Shown here in pieces: positions 1-6,148 of a stretch of DNA of 10,656 bases. The position numbers and the translations under genes are program-made. The notes under the pieces are model-generated. The model did no database searches and was not told where the DNA came from. It saw nothing but the letters and a program-made list of their open reading frames with translations. Origin of the DNA: JBGOTP01 sp041476545 (GTDB taxonomy: Bacteria > Acidobacteriota > Vicinamibacteria > Vicinamibacterales > CAVVIG01); contig JBGOTP010000166.1 of NCBI GenBank assembly GCA_041476545.1, positions 1 through 10,656 on the forward strand, given 5' to 3'. Every line of letters begins with the position of its first letter. Within the stretch, counting starts at the first letter, position 1.

Positions 1-1534
1 CCGTCGTGCCGACGGCCAGCGCAACGGAAGCGAGCAACTGGTTCGCGACGCCAAACAGCGGACACAGCGTATCGATGCTGCCCGTCCAGATGAAGTAGCC
101 CCACAAGATCACCATGACGCCTGAACAGCTCAAGGCGCTGGGCATCCAGTTCGTGTCGCCGAACTTCGGCCACACGCGGCCGATCGACTCCTGCAACAGA
201 AAACGCCCGACGCGCGTGCCCGAATCGATGGTCGTCAGAATAAAGATGGCCTCGAACATGATGGCGAAGTGATACCAGTACGCCATCAGGCCCCTCAGCC
301 CGGGGATGCTCGAAAAGATTTGCGCCATGCCGACGGCCAGCGACACCGCGCCGCCCGTTCGACCGATGACGTTCTCTCCGACCTGCCTCTGCAGATCCAC
401 AAGGTTGACAACCGGCATGTGCAGGTTGGCGAATACCGCCGGTGCTGTGTTGATGGCGTAGTAGTCGCCGGGATGGAGCGACGATGCCGCGATGAGCGCC
501 ATCACGCCAACAAGTCCTTCAAAGAGCATGGCGGCGTACCCGACTGCGCGGATGTCGGACTCCTTGTCCACCATCTTCGACGTGGTCCCAGTCGCGATGA
601 GCGCGTGGAAGCCGGATATGGCTCCGCATGCGATCGTGATGAACACGAAGGGAAAGAGCGGACCCGGAATGATTGGTCCGCCGCCGTGGGTGAACTGCGA
701 CAACGCCGGTGCGTGCAACTGCGGGTTGACGATGATGACGCCGAGGGCCAGGAAGAGAATGGTTCCGATCTTCATGTAGGTGCTGAGATACGCGCGCGGC
801 GTCAGCAGCATCCACACCGGCATCGTCGCGGCCGCGAATCCGTAGATGCCCAGGCCGAGGGTGATCTGGTGGATCGACAGAGTGAAGGTCGGTGCGAGTC
901 CGGATTCGCTGACGTTCTTGCCGTAAATGACGCCGATGAACATCAGGGCAACGCCGATCACGGTCGCCTCCTTGATGTGTCCCTTGCGCCACTTGAACAT
1001 GTAAAAGCCCATGAAGACCGCGATGGGGATGGTCGCGCTGACCGTGAACGTTCCCCACGCGCTTTCCGCGAGCGTCCGGACGAACACGATGCCGAGCCCG
1101 GCGAGCGCCACGACAAGGATGAACAGAATCGCGATGATGCCGGTGGTCCCCGCGACGGGTCCGATTTCCGAGCGCGTGATCTCGGCCAGAGACCGGCCGC
1201 CGCGCCGGGTGGATGCCCACAGCGAGACCATGTCGTGGACCGAGCCTGCCAGCACGCATCCCGCAAGCAGCCACATGAACCCAGGCGCCCAGCCAAACTG
1301 CGTCGCCAGCACCGGGCCGACGAGTGGACCGGCGCCGGTAATGGCCGCGAAGTGATGGCCGAAGAGCACCCATTTCGTCGTGGGGTAGTAGTTCGCTCCG
1401 TCGTACTTCGAATGCGCGGGCGTGATCCGCGTTTCATCCAGGACCATCACCTTGGCGGCGATGAACGCGCTGTAATACCGGTACGCGATGACGCCGATGC
1501 AAAGGGCGGGGACGACGAGGTAGAGTGCGTGCAT
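1..1534 (-). CDS. cstA: Carbon starvation protein CstA family transporter (C-terminus cut by window edge)
   Basis: The minus strand is open from the ATG at 1534 to the window edge (511 codons, no stop), so the C-terminus is missing. The translation begins MHALYLVVPALCIGVIAYRY and carries the CstA family core: FGHHFAAITGAGPLVGPVLA (about residues 58-77), STRRGGRSL (108-115), the PVWMLLTPRAYLSTYMKIGT region, FPFVFITIACGAISGFHAL, a WYHFAIMFEAIFILTTIDSGTR stretch, and FGVANQLLA near the visible end. It closely resembles my memory of E. coli CstA along its length but lacks that protein's extra N-terminal helix. It is a polytopic inner-membrane protein. Family members are known as peptide or pyruvate transporters induced on carbon limitation; the substrate here cannot be read from sequence. 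It is transcribed divergently from the ABC genes. No good Shine-Dalgarno precedes the ATG (GATAGAATGCCCCCC), but a promoter-like element sits directly upstream. Assignment to the family is very secure. Confidence 0.95.
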   Translation of the reverse strand, partial: MHALYLVVPALCIGVIAYRYYSAFIAAKVMVLDETRITPAHSKYDGANYYPTTKWVLFGHHFAAITGAGPLVGPVLATQFGWAPGFMWLLAGCVLAGSVHDMVSLWASTRRGGRSLAEITRSEIGPVAGTTGIIAILFILVVALAGLGIVFVRTLAESAWGTFTVSATIPIAVFMGFYMFKWRKGHIKEATVIGVALMFIGVIYGKNVSESGLAPTFTLSIHQITLGLGIYGFAAATMPVWMLLTPRAYLSTYMKIGTILFLALGVIIVNPQLHAPALSQFTHGGGPIIPGPLFPFVFITIACGAISGFHALIATGTTSKMVDKESDIRAVGYAAMLFEGLVGVMALIAASSLHPGDYYAINTAPAVFANLHMPVVNLVDLQRQVGENVIGRTGGAVSLAVGMAQIFSSIPGLRGLMAYWYHFAIMFEAIFILTTIDSGTRVGRFLLQESIGRVWPKFGDTNWMPSALSCSGVMVILWGYFIWTGSIDTLCPLFGVANQLLASVALAVGTT

Positions 1535-1541
1535 GGGGGGC

Positions 1542-1570
1542 ATTCTATCAGTGGTACACCCCGACGTGAA
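1542..1570 (-). promoter_or_regulatory. Candidate sigma-70-type promoter for cstA
   Basis: On the minus strand TTCACG (1570-1565) and TAGAAT (1547-1542) are separated by exactly 17 bases. They match TTGACA and TATAAT at 4/6 and 5/6 positions. Only seven bases (GCCCCCC) lie between the -10 box and the ATG at 1534, so transcription would start at about 1535, practically on the start codon. This would make the cstA mRNA leaderless or nearly so, which agrees with the absence of a ribosome binding site. This is inference from motif and spacing only. Confidence 0.45.
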
Positions 1571-1580
1571 GCCCGTTGCG

Positions 1581-1597
1581 CCGGCCCGGAGGGCCGG
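1581..1597. repeat. Perfect 7-bp inverted repeat in the divergent spacer
   Basis: CCGGCCC (1581-1587) and GGGCCGG (1591-1597) form a perfect inverted repeat around GGA. It lies between the candidate cstA -35 box and the candidate -10 box of the ABC operon. It has no T-run, so it is not a convincing intrinsic terminator. It could be an operator for a dimeric regulator shared by the two divergent units, or chance in GC-rich DNA. Confidence 0.4.
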
Positions 1598-1615
1598 AGT
1601 TTGAAGGGCTGGATC

Positions 1616-1621
1616 TATACT
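1616..1621 (+). promoter_or_regulatory. Candidate extended-spacing-free -10 box for the ABC transporter operon
   Basis: TATACT matches the TATAAT consensus at 5/6 and is followed after five bases by the GTG at 1627. A -10 hexamer at this distance would place the transcription start on the GTG. No good -35 is seen at the expected distance (about 1593-1598 reads GCCGGA). The AAGGG at 1604-1608 is too far from the GTG to be a normal ribosome binding site. The box supports a leaderless start, weakly. Confidence 0.35.
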
Positions 1622-1626
1622 GCCCT

Positions 1627-3594
1627 GTGTCCTCCCTTCGGCGGCTCCTCGGCTACGTGCTGCGGTACCGGTGGGCGTTTGTCGCCGGTCTGGCCTGTGT
1701 CGTTCTCACCCAGGCCGTTGTCATTACGGCTCCCCGGATTCTGCAGGCCGCCGTCGACGACCTGACGCAGAGTGTCACCCGGCAGAAACTGTTCCTGTAC
1801 GGCGGACTGCTGTTCGGGGTCGGCGTGGTCGGCGGCGTGTTCCGATATTTCACGCGCAGCATCCTCATCGGCGCCTCCCGCGACATCGAGTACGACATGC
1901 GGAACGACTTCTTCGCGCATCTGGAGAAGCTGCCGCTCGCCTATTTCCAGAGCCACAGGACCGGCGACCTGATGTCGCGGGCCACCAACGACCTCAACGC
2001 CGTCCGCATGATGGTCGGCCCATCGGTGATGTACTCCGCAAACACCGTGCTCGGGTTCGTCGCGTCGCTGACGCTGATGATCTCGATCGATCCGCGGCTC
2101 ACGCTGGTGTCGCTCGTCCCGCTGCCCTTCGTGTCCATCTCGGTGTGGTACTTCGGCAGCGCCATTCACAAGCGATCCGAGCAGATTCAGGCGCAGCTTG
2201 CTGAGATTAGCGCCGTCGTGCAGGAGTCGCTCTCCGGCGTCCGCGTGGTCCGGGCGTACCGGCAGGAGGCCGCCGAACTCGATCGGTTCGAGCGGTCGAA
2301 CCAGGAGTATCTGCGGCGCACGCGGCGGTTGATCGTCCTGCAGGGGATGTTCTTCCCGAGCATGGGCCTGTTCCTCGGCCTGGGCGCGATGGTCGCGTTG
2401 TGGATGGGCAGTCGTGAAGTGATTCTGGGCCGCATCACCCTCGGCCAGTTCGTGGCATTCAATGCGTATCTGACGATGCTGAGCTGGCCGGTGATTGCGT
2501 TTGGGTGGGTCACCAACATGGCGCAGCGCGGCATGGCGTCGTGGAAGCGGATGGTGGAGGTGCTGGAAGTGGAGCCGGCGATCCGCGACGACGAGGGAAC
2601 GCAGAGCGCGCAGAGAACGCAGAGCCAAGTTATTTCAGCGAGCTCTGCGGCTTCTGCGTTCAATCGTCGTTCGGGCGTTGATCGTGTTCCGATTCGCGGC
2701 GAGATCGAGTTCCGCGATCTGGTGTTCTCGTACGGCGGCGGGCCCGTGCTCGATCACGTGTCGTTACGTATCGAGGCCGGCCAGACGGCCGCGCTCGTCG
2801 GCGTGACCGGATCCGGCAAGTCCACGCTGATCAACCTGATCGCGCGGCTTCACGATCCGCCGCCCGGAACGGTCTTCATCGATGGCGTCGACGTGCGTGA
2901 CATGCCGCTCGATCGGCTGCGCGGCGCCATCGGGTTTGTGCCGCAGGAACCGTTTCTCTTCTCGGATTCGGTGGCCGACAACGTGGCGTTTGGCCTCGAT
3001 GCTATTGGGGCGGGTGGGCCGGGTGGGGCAGCCGCCTCCGCGCCTGAGGCGCTTCGGCGGGCCTCGCCGGAGCTCGCCGTGTCGGAGAGCGAGCATAGGC
3101 GGGGCGGGGCAGGCATGGCAGGCGAGGCAGGCAAGGCAGGCGGGGAAGAGCTTGCCGCACAACGCTACGCGAAGATTCTGGAGGCCGCGGCGGTCGCGCG
3201 CCTGGACAAGGACATCGCGGACTTCCCGAAGGGGTTCGACACCATGGTCGGCGAGCGTGGCATTACCCTCTCGGGTGGGCAGAAGCAGCGCGCCGCCATC
3301 GCGCGCGCCGTGATTGTCGATCCGAGGATTCTCATCCTAGACGATGCGCTGTCGGCGGTCGACACGTACACGGAAGAAGAAATCCTGTCGCGCCTGCGTG
3401 GCGTGATGCGCCAGCGCACGTCGATCATCGTGTCGCATCGCATTTCAACCGTTCGCGATGCCGATCAGATCTTCGTGCTCGACGGCGGCCGCATCGCGGA
3501 GCGCGGCACGCACGACGCGCTCATCCGACAGAACGGGCTGTATGCGGAGCTGCATCGGAAGCAATTGCTGGAAGAGGAATTGGCCGCATCGTGA
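1627..3594 (+). CDS. ABC exporter half-transporter, first subunit of a probable heterodimer (degenerate-site NBD)
   Basis: This is a 655-residue membrane exporter subunit in which an N-terminal six-helix domain (about 14-295) is followed by a nucleotide-binding domain. Visible motifs are Walker A GVTGSGKST (392-400), Q-loop VPQEPFLFS (Q440), signature LSGGQKQR (548-555), Walker B ILILDD (568-573) with D-loop SAVD, and H-loop SHRIS (H604). The residue after the Walker B Asp is Asp (573) instead of the catalytic Glu, as in the BmrC/LmrC/TM287 type of subunit. The partner downstream overlaps by four bases (GTGA). Two stretches are atypical: a Ser/Gln/Arg-rich linker at about 324-348 and a Gly/Ala-rich insertion at about 458-508 between Q-loop and signature, both encoded by repeat-like DNA. 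The GTG at 1627 is preferred because the family normally starts just before the LRRLLGYVLRYRW segment. An in-frame TTG at 1576 would add 17 residues but lacks a ribosome binding site. The substrate is unknown; multidrug or lipid export is typical of the family. Confidence 0.93.
   Translation: MSSLRRLLGYVLRYRWAFVAGLACVVLTQAVVITAPRILQAAVDDLTQSVTRQKLFLYGGLLFGVGVVGGVFRYFTRSILIGASRDIEYDMRNDFFAHLEKLPLAYFQSHRTGDLMSRATNDLNAVRMMVGPSVMYSANTVLGFVASLTLMISIDPRLTLVSLVPLPFVSISVWYFGSAIHKRSEQIQAQLAEISAVVQESLSGVRVVRAYRQEAAELDRFERSNQEYLRRTRRLIVLQGMFFPSMGLFLGLGAMVALWMGSREVILGRITLGQFVAFNAYLTMLSWPVIAFGWVTNMAQRGMASWKRMVEVLEVEPAIRDDEGTQSAQRTQSQVISASSAASAFNRRSGVDRVPIRGEIEFRDLVFSYGGGPVLDHVSLRIEAGQTAALVGVTGSGKSTLINLIARLHDPPPGTVFIDGVDVRDMPLDRLRGAIGFVPQEPFLFSDSVADNVAFGLDAIGAGGPGGAAASAPEALRRASPELAVSESEHRRGGAGMAGEAGKAGGEELAAQRYAKILEAAAVARLDKDIADFPKGFDTMVGERGITLSGGQKQRAAIARAVIVDPRILILDDALSAVDTYTEEEILSRLRGVMRQRTSIIVSHRISTVRDADQIFVLDGGRIAERGTHDALIRQNGLYAELHRKQLLEEELAAS
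2598..2661. repeat. CGCAGAG-type repeat and inverted repeat inserted in the ABC subunit 1 linker
   Basis: Direct copies of CGCAGAG / GCGCAGAG occur between 2600 and 2624. They are followed by an inverted repeat whose arms are GAACGCAGAGCC (2615-2626) and GGCTTCTGCGTTC (2649-2661), complementary apart from one base. A second nested pair is GCAGAGC (2601-2607) with GCTCTGC (2642-2648). The loop contains the AT-richer AAGTTATTTCAG. The element stays in frame and encodes the Gln/Ser/Ala-rich linker between the membrane domain and the ATPase domain. It looks like a dispersed palindromic element that has become coding sequence. Whether other copies exist in the genome cannot be seen here. Confidence 0.6.
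3007..3156 (+). repeat. Composite GC-rich repeat insertion inside the ABC subunit 1 ATPase domain
   Basis: This stretch has three parts. At 3007-3028 five runs of three or four G are separated by only 1, 1, 2 and 1 bases, a strong G-quadruplex motif. At 3040-3110 a palindrome-rich segment includes GCGCCTGAGGCGC (3040-3052) and CGGCG/CGCCG arms around GGCCT (3055-3069). At about 3107-3150 there is a GGCAGG-type tract ending in GGCAGGCGGGGAAGA. The reading frame stays open and gives about 50 Gly/Ala/Ser/Glu/Arg-rich residues where related transporters have only a few residues between Q-loop and signature motif. It reads as inserted non-conserved DNA. Confidence 0.65.
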
Positions 3595-5660
3595 GCACCC
3601 AACAAGACGACGAAATCCTCGGCAAAGCCTACGACGCGCGATTGATGGGCCGGCTGCTGGCCTACTTGCGCCCGTACTGGCGACAGGTGGCCGGGGCCAT
3701 TGCGGCCATCACGGTCGGCGCAGCGGTGTCGCTCGCGCAACCGTATCTCCTCAAGGTCGCCATCGACCGCCACGTGGCGACGGGACAGCTTGACGGCCTC
3801 GGCGGACTGGCCGCGCTGTACTGCGCGTTGCTTGTCGCCGCGTTCGCCGCCGAATATCTCCAGACCTGGACGATGCAGCTCACGGGGCAGCGCATCATGT
3901 TCGACCTCCGCATGGGGATCTACGGTCATCTGCAGAAGTTGGATCTGCGGTACTACGATCGGAATCCCGTCGGCCGTCTGATGACCCGGGTCACGTCGGA
4001 CGTCGACGTCCTGAACGATCTGTTCACCTCAGGCGTGGTCACAATCTTCAGCGATGTGTTCGCGCTCGTCGGCATCATGGCGGTCTTGCTCTGGATGAAC
4101 TGGCGCCTCGCGCTCGTGACCTTCGTGGTCCTGCCGCTCATTGCGATGGTCACCCAGTGGTTTCGCCGCAACGTGCGCGAGTCGTATCGTGTGGTGCGCC
4201 AGTGGATCGCGCGCATCAACGCGTTCCTCCAGGAGAACATCACCGGCATGGCCACGGTGCAGCTGTTCCGCCGCGAAGCGCTGAATTTCCAGAGATTCGA
4301 CGACATCGACGCGAAGCACCGGGACGCCAACATCGGGGGCATCTTCTATTACGCGGTGTTCTATCCGGCGATTGAAGCGCTCAGCGCGCTGTCGACGGCG
4401 TTGATCATCTGGTACGGGGGCGCCAACGTCCTCAGCGGCGCGTTGACAATCGGCGCGCTCGTGGCCTTCGTCCAGTACTCGCAGCGGTTCTTCAGGCCGA
4501 TCAGCGACATGTCGGAGAAGTTCAACGTGCTGCAGTCGGCCATGGCCTCGTCGGAGCGGATTTTCAGGTTGCTCGACGAGCCGGTGGTCATCGAGTCGCC
4601 GCCACGTCCGATCGGTCGCGCGGCCGGCGCGAAAGGCCACATCGTGTTCGATCATGTGTGGTTTGCGTACAACATGGGGCAGGCAGGGCGGGTAGGGCAG
4701 GCGGGGCAGGCAGGGAGGCCCGGTGGGGCAGGCGGGGAAGACGGCGACGTGAACTGGGTTCTGCGGGACATCTCGTTCGAGGTGAAGCCGGGCGAGCGCG
4801 TCGGTATTGTCGGCGCCACAGGGTCTGGCAAGACGACGCTCGTCAACCTGCTGCTGCGGTTCTACGATGTGGGACGCGGACGCATCACCATCGACGGCGA
4901 GGACGTGCGCGATCTCGATCTTGCGGATCTGCGTGGCCTCTTCAGTCTCGTCCTGCAGGACGTGCACCTGTTCTCGGGGACGATTGCCGACAACATTCGC
5001 CTCGGCAACCCGGAGATCGAGGATGAGGCCGTGCGGCAGGCGGCGAAGGCCGTTCACGCTGACGCGTTCATCGGTCGCATGGCAGGTGGTTATCAGGCCG
5101 CGGTGGTCGAACGCGGATCCACGCTGTCGGTCGGACAGAAGCAGCTCCTGTCGTTTGCGCGCGCGCTGGCATTCGATCCGCGCGTGCTGATTCTGGACGA
5201 GGCCACGTCGAGCGTCGATACCGAGACCGAGATCCTCATTCGCGAGGCCCTGCACGTGCTCATGGCTGGCCGGACGACGATGGCGATTGCGCACCGGCTG
5301 TCGACGATTCAGGACATGGACAAGATTCTCGTGTTGCACAAGGGATCGCTCCGTGAGGCGGGCACGCACCAGGAACTGCTCGCGCTGCGTGGAATCTACT
5401 TCAAGCTGTTTGAATTGCAGTACAAGAACGACGGCGGCGCCTCGGCGCGGACGACGCGGTCTGGTGGGTTCCCCGCTACCTTGTTGGTGCCTGGGGCGCG
5501 GTCGCCGGTGGAGTCTCGGCCTGCGGCGTTGCGGCCTGCGGAGTGTCTGTCCGACGATCTTCCGGCTGGGGGACCTCCAACTGGGGAAGAGACAGCGGTT
5601 GCGAGGGCAGCGGTGGAGGGCTCGATGATTTCGAAGACTGCCCCCGCGACGGACGTCTGA
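3591..5660 (+). CDS. ABC exporter half-transporter, second subunit of a probable heterodimer (catalytic-Glu NBD)
   Basis: This is a 689-residue half-transporter whose GTG start overlaps the previous stop as GTGA, implying translational coupling. The six-helix membrane domain spans about residues 28-305. The ATPase domain shows Walker A GATGSGKTT (408-416), Q-loop LVLQDVHLFSGT (Q456), signature LSVGQKQ (512-518), Walker B VLILDE (532-537) with the catalytic Glu537, D-loop SSVD, and H-loop AHRLS (H568). The signature deviates from LSGGQ at its third position. Combined with subunit 1, the predicted dimer has one consensus ATP site (this Walker A/B with the partner's LSGGQ) and one degenerate site. 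A Gly/Gln/Ala-rich insertion at about 362-385 follows FAYN at the start of the ATPase domain, in the loop before VLRDISF. The conserved fold ends near LFELQYKND (613). The remaining 76 residues are unconserved-looking and are partly encoded antisense to the convergent 3D-domain gene. The exporter class is secure; the substrate is unknown. Confidence 0.93.
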   Translation: MSTQQDDEILGKAYDARLMGRLLAYLRPYWRQVAGAIAAITVGAAVSLAQPYLLKVAIDRHVATGQLDGLGGLAALYCALLVAAFAAEYLQTWTMQLTGQRIMFDLRMGIYGHLQKLDLRYYDRNPVGRLMTRVTSDVDVLNDLFTSGVVTIFSDVFALVGIMAVLLWMNWRLALVTFVVLPLIAMVTQWFRRNVRESYRVVRQWIARINAFLQENITGMATVQLFRREALNFQRFDDIDAKHRDANIGGIFYYAVFYPAIEALSALSTALIIWYGGANVLSGALTIGALVAFVQYSQRFFRPISDMSEKFNVLQSAMASSERIFRLLDEPVVIESPPRPIGRAAGAKGHIVFDHVWFAYNMGQAGRVGQAGQAGRPGGAGGEDGDVNWVLRDISFEVKPGERVGIVGATGSGKTTLVNLLLRFYDVGRGRITIDGEDVRDLDLADLRGLFSLVLQDVHLFSGTIADNIRLGNPEIEDEAVRQAAKAVHADAFIGRMAGGYQAAVVERGSTLSVGQKQLLSFARALAFDPRVLILDEATSSVDTETEILIREALHVLMAGRTTMAIAHRLSTIQDMDKILVLHKGSLREAGTHQELLALRGIYFKLFELQYKNDGGASARTTRSGGFPATLLVPGARSPVESRPAALRPAECLSDDLPAGGPPTGEETAVARAAVEGSMISKTAPATDV
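4676..4738 (+). repeat. GGCAGG-type G-rich repeat insertion inside the ABC subunit 2 ATPase domain
   Basis: A run of GGGGCAGGCAGGGCGGG-like units fills 4676-4738. G-runs at 4676-4679, 4686-4688, 4690-4692 and 4695-4697 meet the usual G-quadruplex spacing rule, and further G-runs follow. The tract is in frame and encodes alternating Gly-Gln-Ala-Gly. It ends in GGCAGGCGGGGAAGA, the same 15 bases that end the G-rich insertion in the upstream gene (3136-3150 region), although the proteins are otherwise different there. It lies in the turn between the first strands of the ATPase domain, a place likely to tolerate extra residues. Confidence 0.65.
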
Positions 5661-6123
5661 GCAGACGGTCGATGAGGCGAGGCGTGGGAGAAACCGTGGC
5701 CCGCGGATCCCATCCAAGTCGCAACACCTTCATCCGGGCTTCCCTGCGCCCGAACGTCAGCGCCTCGTTGCAGCTCCACATATAGATGTCCACGTCCCGG
5801 CCCCTGATCTCCGGACCCGTGTCGAGAATCGTGTACATGCCGTCGTAACGCGGGTCGTCTGTTTCGATTTGAACGATCGACCCGAGCGGCAGCAGACTGC
5901 GATCTGCCGCGGCGGCCCCGGACTGCACGGCGACTCCCGCTGCGGTCACGCTCCCCTTGCAATACGCCGTGGTGCTGATCGAAATGCGATCCCCCGGTCC
6001 TGGAGGCAGTTTGGCATCGGGTTCACGCCAGTCGCGCATGGTCACCTCATACAGCGAGATGAATCCTCCCGTGGCGACGGTCGTGACGAGCAGCTTGACC
6101 CACAACGATCTCGTGAGGCGCAC
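5476..6123 (-). CDS. Membrane-anchored 3D-domain protein (probable cell-wall-active, RlpA/MltA-like fold)
   Basis: This is a 215-residue protein. Residues 8-27 (WVKLLVTTVATGGFISLYEV) form one N-terminal membrane segment or uncleaved signal anchor. The 3D domain follows at about 47-137, with TAYC (52-55), AADRSLLPLGS (D74), YTILDTG (D101), RDVDIYM (D112) and an FGRR...VLRLGW ending. The three Asp residues give the 3D family its name. Family members adopt a double-psi beta-barrel related to lytic transglycosylases such as MltA and are linked to peptidoglycan cleavage or spore/wall remodelling; activity here is inferred. The C-terminus (about 160-215) is Ser/Pro/Gln-rich with TPQA-like repeats and looks disordered, perhaps a wall-spanning tail. 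The start is GTG at 6123, 25 bases after the thiL stop, with no clear ribosome binding site, so coupling to thiL is likely. The last 185 bases overlap the convergent ABC gene. Confidence 0.85.
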   Translation of the reverse strand: MRLTRSLWVKLLVTTVATGGFISLYEVTMRDWREPDAKLPPGPGDRISISTTAYCKGSVTAAGVAVQSGAAAADRSLLPLGSIVQIETDDPRYDGMYTILDTGPEIRGRDVDIYMWSCNEALTFGRREARMKVLRLGWDPRATVSPTPRLIDRLLRRPSRGQSSKSSSPPPLPSQPLSLPQLEVPQPEDRRTDTPQAATPQAETPPATAPQAPTR

Positions 6124-6148
6124 CTTGAAATTGTAGAGCGTCTCAGGG

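Noticed and set aside
1576..1626. Upstream TTG (1576) as the start of the first ABC gene
   Set aside because: It would add 17 residues unlike the family N-terminus, lacks a ribosome binding site, and would translate through the inverted repeat. The GTG at 1627 fits the family start better, although the choice is not proven.
269..1765. Long plus-strand open frame antisense to cstA
   Set aside because: Its translation is rich in Arg, Asp, Gly and His with no recognisable domain. The opposite strand encodes an unmistakable CstA without interruption. High GC content leaves antisense frames open.
4029..5717. Long minus-strand open frame opposite the second ABC gene
   Set aside because: Low-complexity Arg/His-rich translation with no motifs. 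It mirrors the codon structure of the ABC gene, so it is a shadow frame.
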